The notes below the pieces were generated by a model. That model ran no database searches and was not told the origin of the DNA. It saw only the letters and a program-made list of their open reading frames with translations. The position numbers and the translations under genes are program-made. From assembly GCA_902702965.1 (NCBI GenBank), contig CACRXP010000875.1, forward strand, positions 40,082 to 104,081: 64,000 nucleotides of DNA. Reading direction: 5' to 3'. Source of the DNA: Spirometra erinaceieuropaei (lineage: Eukaryota > Platyhelminthes > Cestoda > Diphyllobothriidea > Diphyllobothriidae). The stretch's first letter is position 1. Each line of letters begins with the position of its first letter. Shown in pieces: positions 44,380 to 56,556 of the stretch.

Positions 44380-46190
44380 GTCTCCAGATCAGCTGTCTGC
44401 GCCATTGATCTGTTGTGTCCACCTGTAGCCAACCAGTGGTGAGGCTGCGTTGATTGGCTCTAAGCCAACGCAAGGGAGGCAGCAATCCTCGCACGGCCCA
44501 GGCAGTGAATCGACCAGGAGCGTGATGCGGACAGTAGGGCAGCGACACACCCTGTCCCCCCTGAAGCAAAGAGATTCGGGCACCAACTTTCCAGCAGAGA
44601 AGCATCGGGATCCGAAACGATCCCAATCGAAGCCTTCAAACACGGCGGCCCCCGGCTGATGGATCAAAATACAACACTATTTCAGATATGTAGCCGAGGA
44701 CAACTCCCTCATGACTTCAGCAATGCAACACTGTTCTAAGTCTACAAACGGAAAGGCAACCTTCAACTCTGTGATAACCACAGTTTAATCTCGCTGTTAA
44801 ACATCACCAGAAAGATCTTCGCTCACATCCGCCTGAACCATCTCAATGACCATCTCAAACAGGGACTTCTGCCGGAAAACCAGTGTGAATTCTAACCCCA
44901 CAGCAGAAACACCGACATCATTTCTGCCGCCCACCAGCTGCAAGAGGAGTGCCACGAAATGCACACTCACCTCTAGACTACTTTGTTGTACCTAACAAAG
45001 GTCTTCGACGCAATGAACCGCAATGGATTGGGAAAATCATGCAGAGCGATTCACGAACACGGTGCGTCAGCTTCTCAACGGGATGATGGAGCGCGTTACG
45101 GACAACTGGATCGTCTCAAAGGCATTGGCAGGGGTCAACGATGTAAAGCAGATCTGCGTACTTGTCCTACCCTCCTCAGCCTCATGTCCAAAAATCAGCA
45201 TCGTCTATAGGACTGGCGGCCGTCTTAATAACCGGTGCTCACAGGCTCCGATGCGTCTCTCTACGGCTGTAGTCCACTATCTGTTCTTCGCGGACGATTG
45301 GTTGCTCAATTCTGCGACAGAAGCGGACTGCGACGGAACATGGACCCCTACGTCTCCGGCTACGTCAACTTCGGGATGACTATAAACACAGGCAAAACAG
45401 GGGTTATATATCAACCGCCTCCCAATGCTGCACACAGTGTTTCTCGCATCCATGTAAACGATACCCATCTGAAGACAGAAGACAGCTTCATCTGCTTAGG
45501 CAGTGCACTTTCACATTTCATCAAAATTGACGAGGAAACGGCCGATCATATTTACAGAGCCGGTTATTCCCTCGATCAGGTGCAAACGCAACATAGAATC
45601 GTCACAGTCTTCAGTGCTACATCAAAATTCAAGATGTGCAAAGTTGTTACTTTAACGAAACTGTAGTATGGAGCGAAGACCTAGTCAGTCTACAAGTAAT
45701 AAGCTCGGAAACTCAGTCACTTCCATCTTTGTTGTCTCAGGCAGATACAAAATCTGCGGTAGCAGAACAATATCTCGGACACAGAAGTTTTGAAACGGAT
45801 TGGAATCATCAACGCCGACGCTATTCTGCGGCAGCTTCAACTATGATGGACCGGCCAAATGGTGAGGATGGACGACGAGTGACTTCCAAATCGACTCTTC
45901 TAAGGAGATGTCACTACGGACACGATGACAAGGAGGTCAAACACACTGCTATAAGGAAACCTTCTATAACTATTTGCAGGATTGACCAGCAGATGTGTGT
46001 CCACTACGACAAAGTCGATAGGACAGTCGGGAGAAGGGGCTGAGAATGCTAATGGCCAGTTAGTCTGACACCTGCGCACAAGCTCTCCCATCCCGCCACC
46101 GGAAATACATCCCGATGCCCTACCAACCACTCTCCTCACTAGCACCGCCCCCACCATCAGATATATGGACTCGGTTCCAACCTACTTTCA
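44380..46190 (+). pseudogene. LINE family A reverse transcriptase copy
   Basis: Plus-strand frames give GHQLSSREASGSETIPIEAF, KHGGPRLMDQ, VYKRKGNLQLCDNHSLISLL, KIFAHIRLNHLNDHLKQGLL, AERFTNTVRQLLNGMMERV, VVHYLFFADDWLLN (FADD box), GMTINTGKTGVIYQPPPNAAH and SFICLGSALSHF. A post-RT region follows to 46150. The order and motifs match the copy at 38.4-41.0 kb. Many stops and frameshifts. The end, at MDSVPTYFHC, is the first half of the family's C2H2 zinc finger, which breaks off into another LINE. Confidence 0.85.
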
Positions 46191-48874
46191 TTGCCAACTC
46201 AGAGCCATTGCTCTCGAAATGACGCCTGATATTATATGTGTAATAGGATCTTGGACCCATTCTCTAATTCCTGACTCTGCCCTTCTCATAGATGAGTTCG
46301 ATTTTTACCCTCAAGACCGCACGACTAGGCGTGGGGGCGGTTGTCTTCTTTATCTTAAATCCTACCTAAAACAATCTCCCTATTACTTGCATGTTTCCTC
46401 ATTCATGGGAAACTTCTGCTTTGCATCTATTATTCTCTCGCCGGAAAGAAGGACAATTATTGGCTGTGTCTACAATCCCCCAAATTCTTTAGCCAGTGAT
46501 GATTCACAATTTTGTGAAATCTTTAAATTAATTTCGGAAGCTGCTTTCGATGTTAAAATAATCATTGGGGATTTTAACCTTTCTGGTGCGCTCTCCAACA
46601 AGAGATAATCACATTTTAGATCTAATATTTACCAGTGACATTGCTCCTTTTTTGTTGATTTCAACAAGGACCTCTTTGAGAGTGACCACGGATTAATTCA
46701 TGGTTGCTTACCGCTTGCCTTTTCAAAAAGGACCAGCACCGTTCGGACTTGCATAATCTACGATTGAGTAGATAACGACTTCATAAATAACTATATTAGA
46801 TCTTTGGATTGGTGTGGCTTCCTCAATTGTAGCGATGCAACCATTCTTCGTGATGTCGTGTCCAATGTTTCCAAGGACATTCTAGAGTTTGTGCCGCGTA
46901 GATATCTCAAGCCTAATTCTTCAGATTCCCTTGTTCCTCATTTTCTTTACGACAGACTAAAAAAGTTGAGGCGACAGCTGCGTGACCCATCCACTAGTTC
47001 CTTATCAGTTCATCTTAGAATCACAGAGATTTTTGAGATGGCTTCAAGGATGCGCCAAGCGCGCGACAGGCAAAGAGAATCACTTGCTTTCAGTGATTCA
47101 AACCGTGGCAAATCCGTCGCTAGCATCTTCCGTCATCGGTCCTCCTCTAAGCGTGGCCACAAACTTCCACCCCCGATAAACGATGAAAAATTCTTCCTCG
47201 TCAATGACACTGACAAGACGAAGTTGTTTAGTGCTTTCTTTGCAAAACACCTCATCACTGAGTCCGAATCAGTCCTTTTCTTTCGTTCACTTTCAGATAG
47301 GACACTGAGTACAATCGATGTCCCCTCAGATCTCATTAAGAAACACATAAGTCGTTTGAAAAACTCACACTGTTCAGGAACGGATGGGATTTCAAATTGG
47401 GTTATTAAACAAACATCTGACTCTCCCATATTGCTTAGTCATTTATTCTCGGTTTATATTTCAAAAGGATTCTTTCCTGAAACATGGAAAACGTCAATTA
47501 TCATTCCCGTTTTCAAGTCAGGATCTCGGTCCGATGTTAATAACTATCGGGGCTTGCACAAAACACAGTCTTCAACAGAGCCTCTTGAAAGGATAATTTC
47601 AATCGGCATCTGAGCTCTAGTCAGCATCGATTTTTACCTGAAAGTTCCGGCCAAACTTGCCACTTGGCATTTCTTAATCTAATCACTTCTCTTTGTAATG
47701 AGCGGCAGTCAGTGGTAGTAATCTACTTCGATCTTAGCAAAGCCTTTGACAAGGTGCCCCATACACGTCTTTTAGTAAAATTGGAGGCTGTCGGCATCTG
47801 GCTGCCCCTACTCGACTTCATCAGGTCCTATCTGTTCAACCACTATCAGAAAGTCATAGTCGGTAATAGCTGCTCGACACCTCACTCGGTCACGAATGGC
47901 GTACTTAAAGGCACGGTCCTGGGTTCGCTACTTTTCCTTCTTTGCATCAATGATACTTCGACTGAACTCAAAAATTGTAAACTTTTATTTATGCCGATGA
48001 TCTCAAGTAAGTTTATTCATATTCTAAGGACACCGCAAATGTTTGTATCAAAAAAGTAATGCCGATTTACTATGCTTAAGTAGTTGTGGCTCAATGCGGC
48101 AGATGAAGTTTTCATAATGCTAGTGTAGTTTCACGCATTTTGGTCTTGCCAAACTTCCTGGTCCCATAATTTTTCAGAATAACCCACTCTCATAATGCTT
48201 CACCATAAAGGACCTAGGTCTAAGTTATACAAATTAGCTTGCTTTATCACCTCATTCACATTGAATCTCTACCAAAGCCTCACAGATACGTGAGTTCATA
48301 TCACATTATTTTTTTCCTTCCGGAAATGAAGCTAACACTTTATCAAATGTTTGTTTTTCCTATCTTCAAATAGTGCTGTTCTTTCTTTGGTTTAATGAAC
48401 GCCTGTGACCGTAATAAAATCGAAAATGTTCAGAAGGTTTCTACACGGAATCTCTTCTCCCAAGCTGCATCCGGTATTCCTTATATTCAGAGATGTCAGC
48501 TGGCGAATATCAAGTTTTTATGCATTAGAGGACTCAAGGCTGGCCTTTGCTTCCTGTTTCGCATTAACTCCAGCTCTAGTCTTCCGCTCATTGACACTCT
48601 CACTCCGAGAGATCGATCTTATGCCACGCGCAACTCCTGCATGGTGATTCCGCCGCCTCTTTGCACTACATCTAAGTGCTCCCTCTTCTTTGATTCCAAA
48701 TATGCTTTCCTTTGGAATAATCTACCACCAGAACTTAGGCCATCGCCTAAGTTATCGACAGTCAAGACGAAATTGCGTAAGCACCTTACGTCGGAAGGTA
48801 TAAAGGCACTTTTAACCGTTTCATTCCCGAACACTCAGCTTCTTGAATTTGAAAAGGGTCCTCCTGGGTTTTAA
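46190..48874 (+). pseudogene. CR1/Jockey-like LINE family B copy (endonuclease + RT)
   Basis: Begins inside the endonuclease (LEMTPDIICVIGSWTHS, DRTTRRGGGCLLYLKSY, CVYNPPNS, VKIIIGDFNLSG). A deletion leads to NHILDLIFTSDI and a linker (46804-47160). RT follows: NSHCSGTDGISNWVIKQTSD, GFFPETWKTSIIIPVFKSG, VVVIYFDLSKAFDKVPH, VLKGTVLGSLLFL and, after a frameshift near 47985, IYADDLK (catalytic box intact). The thumb/tail is at 48395-48874 (KIENVQKVSTRNLF, FLWNNLPPELR, STVKTKLRKHL). The protein would nick DNA and prime reverse transcription. This copy is broken by a deletion, at least two frameshifts and stops. Confidence 0.87.
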
Positions 48875-50515
48875 TGGTAGACCAATTGGAAACCCTCACT
48901 TATATTTTTACAACCCGAAACTTTAAAACTAGGGACATCAGAATGCGCCTTTACAACATGTACGTTAGACCTGGTCTGGAATACTGTTCGTTTTTATTTA
49001 GCCTCATGCGTGCTACTGAGCGGAAGAAAATAGAATCCGTTCAACACTTTTTTACCAAGAGAATTTTAATCGCAGAACACTGACATTTGTCTTATCAAGA
49101 ACATTGCCGGCTTACGGGCCTTGATCCTTTATGGTTCCGTAGATTACAAAAGGGACTATTTTTGCTATTTAAACTCTTATATAATCACACATTTAACCCA
49201 CTCACCTCTTTAAGACATCATATCCACCCACGACGTAACAGTCACCGTGAGGTCTTCTTATTTCTGCCTCTGGCACGTGCTGTTAAATATCGTCGGTTCT
49301 ATTCTGTAAATGCAATTGCGATTTCGAATAAACTACCAATGAGTGTGAAAACTCTGCAAAATTATGCTTTATTTAAGAGAACTATTACTTTATTTTTGCA
49401 TTCCGAAAGCTTCCTCAAATTTTGGGTTCTGAATCCACTGATCGACTGTACCGTACCGATGGCGTTTGTGGTCTCTGAAAACTATGGCCGGTCTCACCAG
49501 CTGTTCCTCAACGCCTCTTCTTTGACTATCCCCAACTTCATGAAAGGAATTGACGTCCGATAATCTCCGATACCGTGCAACTCCCTCCCTCCTTCTTGAC
49601 GGTCGAAAATCTACCGCCAGCAGTTTTTTTCTCCTGAACCCTCCAAACCATAAAAACCAACATCAACTATATTCTTATTCTTCAGGAGTTTTTTTTCACT
49701 GCTGGTCGGATTTGTGTTTAATCGCTTCCCTTGACAATGCCTGTAAACTGGCATTTAATAAATTAAATTCAATTTAACCCCCTGTTTTGAATTGTTTACT
49801 AACTCCACTGCTACCATTCCTTCCCCATAGAGATGGTTTTCACGGCTCTTGCTTCCATCTCCTCGTTTCGTCCCCAAACGGTCTGTCAACGCTCCCGGTG
49901 GAACCCTCCGTATTCGCCATCTACTAGTAGTTTGGTCGATCAGCGAAGCGATCACATGATCGTATCTCCCTGTACGCTCTGATGACCGCCTCAGCCTTAA
50001 CGTCCCTCCTCGGCTTGACTCAAAGCCGACTGTTACCGATGGCTTCCGAGTCTCTCTCGTCCCGCCACTATGACGCGAATAGTCTCATCCGGTTTGTGAA
50101 TTCTGCCCTGACGATGTCCATCTCGAATCCTTTACACATTACCACATGCAGGCCAGTTCTTTCCGACCCACATACTTACCCCTTCATGAGCGACACTTTT
50201 TTTCCTTGACGATCTCCGTTTAGAATCCGTTATACACTACCGCGCGCAGACCGGTCCTGCCCATATTCTTATCCTTTCGTAAGCGACAGCTCTTCCTCCT
50301 TTAAAGTTAATCTAGTCACATTTATGTTGTTTATTCGTAGAAAGGAGTTTTTCACTGCTCGCTAATCATTTTTTCTCACCATAATGCATATCCAATAAGC
50401 ATGAACTGAATACTCCATAGATTCTGTCTACCTCAGCTAAAATTCTTATAAAAATTTATTTACACTTGCAATTATTGGACCCAAGGGTCTTAAATAAAGT
50501 GATTTATTTATTTAT
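48875..50515 (+). pseudogene. Second, 5'-truncated LINE family B copy with 3' UTR
   Basis: Immediately after the first copy's stop, frames 48874-49083 and 49087-49563 repeat the same C-terminal region in a diverged version: RDIRMRLYNMYVRPGLEYCS, ERKKIESVQHFFTKRIL, LDPLWFRRLQKGLFLLFKLL and NAIAISNKLPMSVKTL. The tail lacks any RT core. The 3' part is noncoding, contains a tandem duplication at 50112-50303, and ends in an ATTTATTTATTTATAG tract near 50515, a probable LINE 3' end. Confidence 0.78.
50112..50303 (+). repeat. Tandem duplication in LINE 3' UTR
   Basis: Two units of about 97 bp share TGACGAT.TCC, AATCC.TTA.ACA.TACC, TTCTTA.CC.TTC and AGCGACA in order. They lie at about 50112-50208 and 50209-50303. 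Confidence 0.65.
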
Positions 50516-51340
50516 AGCGAGAGAGAGAGTAAGGAAATTTCCTAAACGAAAGGAGCTGAAATATGCACAGCACAGCGCGTCTTTCGGATTTGATCCCAGT
50601 CTCTACCTCTCCGAGTTTTTTTGATTTCAGCCGGGGGGGTGTAGGGAGACATAATGTTGCGTGGAAATAAACCGCGATCTGCAACCTTTTATACGGATTT
50701 GAAGTGCATCAAATTGAATGTCCCCCTATTCTTGGAACCTGTGAGTCTCTTATTTTTTTTCCCATTGGGCCAAGGGGAAGATCCCGCCCGAACCGTCCAA
50801 GGAACGGATTCAGTGATTACTCCTCTCATTTCGCGCCTGCGGGGTATATCTCAAATTCGTCCTCACCAGCAATCTGCCGTCGTCCACCTATCTGTACAAA
50901 ACTTTCTACTTGACTACTTTTCTCCAAGGTCTGCATCGAAGACTACAAACGGCCAAGTCGCCTTCTCCCTAACTCTATACTTAACAACTTACTTATCCTA
51001 ATATTTGTTGAAAATATCCGGCAGTATTCTAAAACAGATTGAAAAGTTGGAAAGCCATCACCAAAGAGTCACTCAAGAGTTGCACCACTAGGACTTTAAC
51101 CCAGTACCTCCGGTACCAAAGGGCATGGTTTTGGCTACCATCCTAAGGATGGACGGTCTGTAACTGGTCAGATTAATTTGTTAACTACCGGAGAGCAGCT
51201 GAGAACGGTTTTTAATCCACTAAGAGTTTCTTACAGAAAATGCCGATGAGATCATTAGACCCCAAGGAAATTAGGCACGGTTGACTCCATGAGATAAAAT
51301 ATGAAATAGGACCAGTGTACTGGCATCAGGTATTAAAAAC
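50516..51340. other. No recognised feature
   Basis: Between two LINE remnants, with a GA-rich run near 50519-50530. A 115-codon frame at 50654-51001 has no known motif. Confidence 0.35.
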
Positions 51341-53250
51341 TGCATGAGGAGTGGGACGGATTCCTCGTCAGACCTTCGTTGTGTCGGCCATGAGGAACTT
51401 AACGCACGAGTTCGAATTTTAGAAAAGAACCAGGGCCTACTGACTGACATCTTTGTGGCTATGCTGGAGAACAGTAAAATAAAATCCCTTAATGATACCT
51501 CAAATTTCCGACCGACAAGCGACGAATATCTTCCTAACGGAGGCATGGTCGTGAAAAACTCAAAATCATTCGGAAGTGGATGTGAGTTACGACTTCAAAG
51601 GAAACTCCAGACAAATCCGTTTCGGAGAATAATGGGTCAGTCGGCGCTAATGAAATACGCCAAGTTTCATTACTTGCTACGGTAAATAAACCTACCAACT
51701 CATCGAACGCTGAAGAAGGAAAAACCACGGTAGACCTCAAAAGGCTTGTGAGAAAATGCACTAGGGTCGCGTCGTTATTTCTGGAAGGGGGAGCTGTCAC
51801 TCCATTTCATCACAAGTCCAACTCTGCTGGGAAGTGCCTTAAATAGTTCGTTCATGGAAGAGGACAGGATAACCCCGCTTAAAGTACATTGCGGCAGGAC
51901 AATAACTGTGGAAGTCCCCAGGCAGAAACCAGTATGTCATAAGAAAATTTAGGTCCTGTACCGCCAATGTCGGATGAAAATCAGTCCAATTTCGATGCGT
52001 CATCATCCATGAGAGACAAAACAGTGGCAAACATTTTCCTACCTCAGATGGAGCAATAAAGAGTTCTTCCACAAATGGTTAGCAAAATATCGCAATAAGG
52101 GGTGTCTCAGTGATCAGGTCATGCGTTCCGAAGGAACGGATGACGCGCGATCTAAATCTTCTTCATGATTGCGGTAGTGCCGTCTTGGAGAATGGGGAAA
52201 TTTTCGCCGTAAAAATTTTTACGACTACGCAAAGCGGACTAAGGCCGTGACCCGAAAACATCCACAAGACTCCCAAAAGTTACTTTAGATACTAAAGCCA
52301 AGGCAAAGCTTCTGTTAGAAGGGAGAATGGCCTTACGGGGCTAGCACAGAAAAGTGTTTTTTCAGTCATGCTGAGAACCCAGCGAAAGACTGAAAATGAG
52401 GGAAGTGAGAACAGAACTGTGGGAGAGAATTGGCAGGGGGGAGAAAGGACTGAAGACCGAAAGTGGCCAAATAATCCAGACCAATGAGTCTTTCCTGTGT
52501 CCAAAAGCTATCACAATGAAGGCTGGGCCTCTCCGACGAAATGATCATTGCATTTAATCTCCAAAAATGTACAAAACCTGTTAATTAATGAAATAAAGCC
52601 AGACATCACAGAAACGTGGCTGTCCGCAGATATTGCAGATTCAGGAATATCATTTAAATGATATCAACAATTCAGGAGAGCCAAACCAAGCCGAGAAGGA
52701 GGAGTCATAATTCATGTCACTTGCAGGCTGACCGCTATGACCGAAGTACGCAGTCAGTTACGGGATATGGAACTGTTAAGCATCACCTTATTTGGTAAAT
52801 ATACCCGATCACTGATGCATTCGGTGGCTAGCGCTCGCCTATCTAGACTTCTGACGACGATCTCATTCCCATAGCCGAAATTTACAGGGCCAGTGAGAAT
52901 AAAGATGTACTTTGATGGGACCCCGACGGGGTTCTCATGTTCGCTGATGACAGAAAAATGTGAACGGAAGTTAACTGTCGGTCGAAATACTACTCCAGAA
53001 CATCAGTAACGTACTAACGGGACGGCATTAGAAGATGCAGAAAGGCAGAAAGCTGGGTGTATGGACGGTCACAAATCTAATGTCGTCAGAACACTGTAGG
53101 GGGATGGTCCAGAAAAAGAAGAAAATAGAAAAAGTTTATTATAGCTTCCCTTGGGCACTGTCAGTCTCCTATGAACGCAGGAAAAAAAATTAACACAAAC
53201 TCATCCATTTCGACTGTACTTTGACTTCATTTGTTTTGGATGTCTGTTTA
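51340..53250 (+). pseudogene. LINE family C remnant: ORF1-like coil, endonuclease, RT scrap
   Basis: The first frame (51344-51685) begins with a heptad-like coil, HEELNARVRILEKNQGLLTDI, as in many LINE ORF1 proteins. At 52590-52790 an endonuclease fragment reads ITETWLSADIADSGISF, RREGG-like SREGGVIIHVTCRL and MELLSITLF. At 52918-52965 a scrap of RT reads GVLMFADDRKM, the catalytic box. Most of the RT is deleted. The order and strand are consistent with one decayed CR1/Jockey-like element. It could instead be several fragments in the same orientation. Confidence 0.6.
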
Positions 53251-53259
53251 TCCAATAGA

Positions 53260-54040
53260 GGGCGAATTGAGAGTTTGTTTTAGGTTAAAAAACCTGAGTT
53301 CCAAGGAAAAATAATCGCAAAGTTTTAAAAAAAGACGATATGTACAATATAAAAATTGAAGTGTGTAGTTTGGTAGTTTCTGAGTGTGCATGAATAATAT
53401 GTCCTTCATGAAAATTGAAAACTAGTACTTTACACCGGACTGGACGTGCATTTGAGATATTTTTTTCTCGAACGTTTCAGAAGGCTTTTTAGACATCTTT
53501 TTATAACCCCACCTGCAGTATGGAATGCCAGCAGCTACGCCATGAGTGTGGATGGCTCAGTGCAGTCTACTCTGAACATTCCAGATTGTCCGTGGCCATG
53601 GTTGCCTAATGAGACCGGAGGGTTTCGTTAAGTCCGTCCGTACAAACCATTTACGCGGCTATCCCTACAAGTTCAAGAGCAGAATACGCGGCTAGACCGT
53701 CGGAAATATTCCTTCAGCCAACGGGTTGTCTGACCATAGAATTCGCTGTCAAATGAGATGGTGACGGCCGACACAATTCACATGTTTAAAATCAAACTTG
53801 CTAGCGTAATTTTCGACTGAAATCGACTTTTGAAACATGACTACTCACAGCCAACTTTGTAAAACACTTTTTGTATCCAGTCTTTTCGTACTGGCTCAAA
53901 ATGAACAGGAGTCATTCCTTATTATTTATGTTCTATTGGACCGATCACACTTTAAATGTGTGCAATTTTATTTTGAGAGTGAATATGCGCAATGTGTATA
54001 TAGAAAGGGTCGTCAAGGGCTCTGTCGGTGACCCTTCAAA
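53260..54040. other. No recognised feature
   Basis: AT-rich noncoding DNA without motifs I can support. Confidence 0.4.
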
Positions 54041-54044
54041 TATA

Positions 54045-54345
54045 TAACGACAGTTCGACAGTCGATTCTGACGATGTCCGCCATGTGCTCGACAGCAGGA
54101 TGAGAGCTGGGACGACGACTTGCGCGTGAACTAGTTTATAAAGTTAGTGGACTTGCGCGGCATCTAGCACTCTCTCTTTCCTCATTCCCCTCCTGGACCC
54201 GGTGCCAAGACAAAGTTAAGAAGACCGGAGGCGGAGGAGGACGTAGGTGAATGGCATAGTCGAGCCCGCACTTTGGTACTCCACACCACGTCCCTTGGTC
54301 TACATAGCAAATGACCGGGATTTTAACCAACACTAATGGGGAGGA
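54045..54345 (-). mobile_element. SINE family R2 copy
   Basis: The minus strand shows GGTTAAAATCCCGGTCATTTG near the head, GTGCGGGCTCGAC (B-box-like), GAGAGAGTGCTAGATG, and GCGGACATCGTC with a final GACTGTCGAACTGTCG. Near full length. Confidence 0.72.
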
Positions 54346-54507
54346 CCGCAGGGGTCCCAGTGTGAGTGCCCAGTGTCGGTAACTGGGCCTGCCGCTGCAC
54401 TCCGAAATTTTGATTTTTGTTATGGAGCGCCTTCCGATAATACTTGTCAGAATCCGACATGGTCCCCGTGTTGGTCCTGCGTATCTACAACATGGCCCAT
54501 TTTGCGG

Positions 54508-54760
54508 TCACACATCCATACATACGTAGTATTGCAGTGCTAATACGCTGTTAGCATAAGATGTCAATACAATATCCTTCGAATAACATCGTGGCGCATA
54601 ATCATGTTTCCCCATCTTCTTCTTAAAAGCTGTGGACGAAACGCTATCGATGGGGAGAGCATTCGAAGCTTTAACCCTTCTGATCGAGAAAAAGAACTTC
54701 CGCGCTCCCAGTCGCGGATAGAGTGGGTGGCTCGGAGCACGCGACACACCCGGTAAAATC
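54508..54760 (-). pseudogene. LINE RT C-terminal tail fragment
   Basis: The minus frame reads YPRLGARKFFFSIRRVKASN, ALPIDSVSSTAFKKKMGKH. This fits the LINE tail pattern R-K-x-F-F-S-x-R-V-x-x-x-N-x-L-P with a terminal FK segment. It is related in type to 791-1006 but of a different family. 5'-truncated. Confidence 0.6.
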
Positions 54761-55377
54761 CAGAGGTTTGCACGTGTATGTGAAATCCCTTTGTTGCTTT
54801 TGGATTTTTCTACACGGAATTAAGTTTTTTTGCGTGTTTGCACTGTCCTGGTGCCTTTTGTCGCAACTGAGTTTTCCGCATTTCCATGTGTAATTTTGTT
54901 TTCCATAATCGTTCGTTAGGTCTTTCATGCCAAATGACTACATAATTAGCACTTGTTATACTGTTTTGGTGCAGTATGTGTAGTTGCCTTTCGCTCTTTT
55001 TGCTGTCTTAAACTAATCCCACCAAATTTCAGATTCCGCCGTGCACTACAGTACCTAACTCAGGCCCAATATTCTTATGGATCCTTGATGTAGTATGTTT
55101 TATTGATGCCGAGTTTGAGGGTTTTCCTATAGACTGGTACATTCAGGATTCCCTACCTGTAATTTACTGACCTTCTAGGCGTCACCTGCATTAGAGACCA
55201 CTAACTTTCGGCATTTGTACGTGATTTGAACAAGACCAGATGTTTTTCATTGAAACATCACCTTAATGAAGGCCGAAGTTGTGACTTAAATCATCGACTA
55301 CTTGATTGATACTGAAAATGATGAGTATTGGTCTGACCTAACCCAAGCAAGTTTGTTTGAATCCTCTACGACTAGTA

Positions 55378-55388
55378 TCGTTTTCTAG
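55378..55388 (+). promoter_or_regulatory. Putative (trans-)splice acceptor upstream of RBM39-like exon
   Basis: CGTTTTCTAG is a good acceptor 24 bases upstream of the ATG. It may receive a spliced leader or a noncoding exon. Confidence 0.4.
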
Positions 55389-55412
55389 ATACGCCTGTGG
55401 GCCTGTCTCGAA

Positions 55413-55466
55413 ATGGCAGATGATATCGATGTTGAAGCACTTTTAGAAGCGCCCTTTAATAAAGAG
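55413..55466 (+). CDS. First coding exon of an RBM39-like splicing factor
   Basis: The 18 codons MADDIDVEALLEAPFNKE closely match the distinctive N-terminus of animal RBM39 (CAPER, splicing factor CC1-like), which begins MADDIDIEAMLEAPYKK. The exon ends at GAG|GTACGT, a strong splice donor, in phase 0. Frames beyond it run into intronic sequence and the assembly gap, so they are not coding. RBM39 is a nuclear protein with an arginine-serine region and RRM domains that acts in pre-mRNA splicing. None of those domains is visible downstream to 64000, so intron 1 would exceed 8.5 kb and is full of transposons. The identification rests on a short match and is good but not certain. Confidence 0.7.
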
Positions 55467-55472
55467 GTACGT
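55467..55472 (+). promoter_or_regulatory. Splice donor of RBM39-like exon 1
   Basis: GTACGT follows AAAGAG directly after the conserved N-terminal codons. Confidence 0.65.
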
Positions 55473-55553
55473 AACCTTATTAATTTTTTTAGTTCCGGTC
55501 TGGTCTACCGCATATTCCTAGTTAACTCAGTAAATCAGACTTTTTATATTTTA

Positions 55554-55615
55554 NNNNNNNNNNNNNNNNNNNNNNNNNNNNNNNNNNNNNNNNNNNNNNN
55601 NNNNNNNNNNNNNNN
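55554..55615. other. Assembly gap (62 N)
   Basis: Run of N bases. Any frame crossing it is meaningless. Confidence 1.
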
Positions 55616-55619
55616 CGCC

Positions 55620-56550
55620 AACACCATCCTCAAGCCTGCATACTAATGATTGTGTACATGGACTGAAACTACGTTTGTGACCTGTGTAATTATTTTGTTA
55701 TCTTTGGCCCGCGAAACCGCATCTTCTGTTGAACTCCCAGGTGCCGTCCTTGGTACGTCTAAGATTTTGCACGCTTTTGGACGTGCACAACGGCCTCTTC
55801 AACGCATCTAGTCCTTTCATGGTGTGGACGCAAGTGTAAATAAACCCCACTTTGAATTCTCCAGGCTTTTTTCGCAACTAATCTTAAAAGCGTCTCTGAC
55901 AAGCTTCACTCGGTCGCTGCATTGTTCACGGGAAACTATGGGTCTACAGTTTTCTCCGCAAGGGACAGTCCGCTGTGATTCTGCGAGGTCCCCCACGAGT
56001 CGCCTTGTTACTTTTGAATTTGGTACCTCCCCAGCCATTGCTCTCCCCGGGTTTTTATCCGATTTTGTAGGTTTATTCTTTGGAAGTCTACTACAGAGCT
56101 TTAATCGACAAGTCAGTGGGTTAATGCATAATTGTATTTTCTGAGTCAGCAATTGTGAGAACCAAGACGGACCACGTCTCCAGGCCAGCAATTTGTCCCC
56201 GTAACCGTCAATTCGCCCCGAGTACATTGCGATCTGTCAGTGCTAAAGATCTCATTTAGTACGTTATCATGAATGAACCTGGGTTCTTACGGATATTTAA
56301 CCCGCGCATTATTAGGGACAACCTTTCGACAAATATTCAAACGCTAGGGATAGACATGTAAAGAGTGCCTAAGGAGCTGCAAGGGTATGTGCCGGCCAAA
56401 TGGGAAATGTGGGTCGTTTGCATGACTTAGATCTCTCTTACATAGCAAGGGTGTCACATTTCCTGTACTTTGTCACAAGGATAGATTACGGAGATTCCGC
56501 GTCGTATCTATTCGGCCGACAATTTCGTTCCGTGATATCTTAGATTTTCC
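55620..56550. other. No recognised feature
   Basis: Overlapping open frames on both strands (55817-56227 minus, 55824-56144 plus) have no family motifs. Probably intronic. Confidence 0.35.
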
Positions 56551-56556
56551 AGCGGT

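Noticed and set aside
52850..52895. CTGACGA followed by CCGAAA
   Set aside because: The bases between cannot form stem II and there is no stem I. Chance match.
55413..55646. 77-codon frame running through the N gap
   Set aside because: Only the first 18 codons are conserved and they end at a splice donor. The rest is intron and gap.
55817..56227. 136-codon minus frame overlapping a 106-codon plus frame
   Set aside because: Neither has family motifs. Open on both strands by base composition.
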